A stretch of DNA of 23,243 nt, from IMG/VR virus record IMGVR_UViG_3300019890_000020, positions 1 to 23,243 of that record; one strand, written 5' to 3'. The position numbers were made by a program, and so were the translations under genes. The notes beneath the pieces are model-generated. The model did not search any database, was not told the DNA's origin, and worked only from the letters and a program-made list of their open reading frames with translations. This DNA comes from a virus. Below are positions 22,511-23,243 of this stretch, in pieces (position 1 is the stretch's first letter; each line of letters starts with the position of its first letter).

Positions 22511-22809
22511 TTACTTATCCCTTCCTTTTCCACCAAACAACGGCGGCGGTGGTGTCGGTTTCTCATCCGGGCTTTCTCCCGGGGGAGTCTTTTGCTCCTC
22601 CACTACCGGCTCGTCTGAATCCTCCGGCGTGTCGGTTGTCTCTTCATCGGGAGGCACTTCCCCGATCACCTTCAAGCCCCCACCTTCGATAAGGGTTTTC
22701 TCCTGGAATTCGGAGAGGTCTGCGGTGAACGTAACTCCCGGAGAGTGTCCCAGGATTTCCAGGAGAAAACCCTTTCCGTAGGCCCGCAGTTTTCGTACTG
22801 TTTCTTCAT
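22511..22809 (-). CDS. Small acidic/proline-rich protein with no start codon in frame (apparent frameshift near the 5' end)
   Basis: An open frame between the DUF3168-like gene and the major tail protein gene encodes about 97 residues: ETVRKLRAYGKGFLLEILGHSPGVTF... then an acidic, Pro-rich end (PPDEETTDTPEDSDEPVVEE...PTPPPPLFGGKGRDK) stopping exactly at the tail protein start. It is open back to a TAG at 22825-22823 but has no ATG, GTG or TTG in the 5' part. ATG 22809, which overlaps the upstream stop (ATGA) as expected for the true start, is one base out of frame. Adding one A to the AAA four codons in would give MKK-TVRKLRAYGKGF. A sequencing indel is therefore likely, with real recoding the alternative. 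No family is recognised. Confidence 0.55.
22691..22774. repeat. 18-bp perfect inverted repeat, 48-bp spacer
   Basis: Positions 22691-22708 and 22757-22774 are exact reverse complements (18 of 18) with no extension either side. Both arms are inside the small gene upstream of the major tail protein. Because 18 is a multiple of 3, an inverted copy here would not break the frame. Confidence 0.9.
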
Positions 22810-23243
22810 TCTTTCTTCTCCACTATGAGGTTGTAGTTGTGGCCTGTATGCTGGAACCTCTCTCCATCACTGACTTCTGGGTAATTGACACGTGACATAG
22901 AACGCACGAACAGTACGTCATAACCATCGATGGAAAGTTTTTCACTATTGAGTAGTTCCTTGCAGCGCTTATCGATGGACTCAGCCTGCTTGGCACTACC
23001 TACACCCTTGATCAGTAGTTGTCCGTCTTCCATCGGTTCACCGTCGAAAGTCCATGATTCATTCCCCGTTGGATCTTCGAAGATCACGTAAGGCAACTCG
23101 GCTTCAGGATTCTGCGGAGCCAGCTGGTAGTACACTCCTTTAACCAATTCCATCAGCACAGGGTCGGCTTTCAGGAATTTCTCGATGCCTTCACGGATGG
23201 GGTCTACTTCAGCTTTGAAGGCATCGAGAAATTCCTGAAAGCC
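22806..23243 (-). CDS. DUF3168-like tail terminator/completion protein (5' end not resolved)
   Basis: The frame is open from the window edge to the TGA at 22806. The reliable part reads DPIREGIEKFLKADPVLMELV, then GVYYQLAPQNPEAELPYVIFEDPTGNESW and ends HTGHNYNLIVEKKE. This resembles DUF3168-type proteins, which cap the tail tube or join it to the head: an N-terminal helix with L-AD--L--LV-G-VY---AP-----PYV-F, then beta strands. Its place before the major tail protein fits. GTG 23159 is the first start codon, but the family-like sequence extends upstream of it, so the true start is probably beyond 23180. The last 27 nt are an inverted copy of 23166-23192 and may not be native, so the first nine residues read from the edge are doubtful. 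Confidence 0.7.
   Translation of the reverse strand, partial: GFQEFLDAFKAEVDPIREGIEKFLKADPVLMELVKGVYYQLAPQNPEAELPYVIFEDPTGNESWTFDGEPMEDGQLLIKGVGSAKQAESIDKRCKELLNSEKLSIDGYDVLFVRSMSRVNYPEVSDGERFQHTGHNYNLIVEKKE
23166..23243. repeat. 27-bp perfect inverted repeat ending exactly at the window end, 24-bp spacer
   Basis: Positions 23166-23192 and 23217-23243 are exact reverse complements (27 of 27). The right arm occupies the very last bases of the sequence. A contig ending in a fold-back of its own last hundred bases is characteristic of a hairpin chimera or an assembly dead end. Confidence 0.95.

Noticed and set aside
22672-22809. Frame starting at ATG 22809 (MKKQYENCG...) as the true small gene
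   Set aside because: It stops after about 45 codons, has unnatural composition and leaves a long gap before the tail protein gene, while the adjacent frame is coding-like to the next start.
1-23243. tRNA genes, integrase, attachment sites or insertion sequences
   Set aside because: No cloverleaf-like segment, recombinase or transposase motif, or flanking direct repeat was recognised; gaps between genes are too short for most of these.

Overview
The window looks like a large piece of a tailed phage (siphovirus-type) genome, perhaps a whole assembled contig. Terminase, portal, capsid and integrase genes are not seen. Base composition is near 50% GC. Genes are packed almost end to end, with ATGA/GTGA/TGATG overlaps, and lie in two convergent blocks. 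The host cannot be read directly. An mIHF-like DNA-binding protein, the general gene style and the cell-wall-targeting tail and lysis genes make an actinobacterial (Gram-positive) host the best guess, which is inference.

Positions 2-9472 (+ strand) are the nucleotide metabolism, replication and recombination block. In order it holds: the 3' end of an unknown gene; a thymidylate-synthase-fold gene broken by an inverted repeat; an intact ThyA-family gene; dCMP deaminase; a TSCPD-domain protein; a 792-aa fusion of family-4 uracil-DNA glycosylase, 3'-5' exonuclease and family A DNA polymerase; a small unknown gene; a Cas4/RecB-like nuclease with an Fe-S cluster signature; two small unknown genes; a Sak4-like RecA-type ATPase; a possible Acb2-like anti-CBASS sponge; an SSB-like protein with very acidic tracts; a VRR-NUC nuclease; an mIHF-like DNA-binding protein; and two small unknown genes. 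Together these would raise dUMP/dTTP, keep uracil out of DNA, copy DNA and drive single-strand-annealing recombination.

Positions 9420-9507 hold two oppositely oriented rho-independent terminators where the blocks meet.

Positions 9506-23243 (- strand, read right to left) are the tail and lysis block: a DUF3168-like tail terminator/completion protein (cut by the window end); a small acidic/proline-rich protein with no usable start codon; the major tail protein; a tail assembly chaperone pair needing a +1 or -2 ribosomal frameshift; a 2046-aa tape measure protein with an M15 peptidase domain and a tail-lysozyme domain; two large distal tail proteins; an XhlA-like membrane protein; a membrane-anchored collagen-like protein; an amidase endolysin; and a multi-span holin.

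The most unusual sequence-level signal is three long perfect inverted repeats (29, 27 and 18 bp arms) with short spacers. One arm is an exact 29-nt insertion that breaks the first thymidylate-synthase-like gene, and another forms the very end of the window. They are either template-switch (fold-back) mutations or amplification/assembly chimeras, and this should be settled before the broken gene is taken as real.
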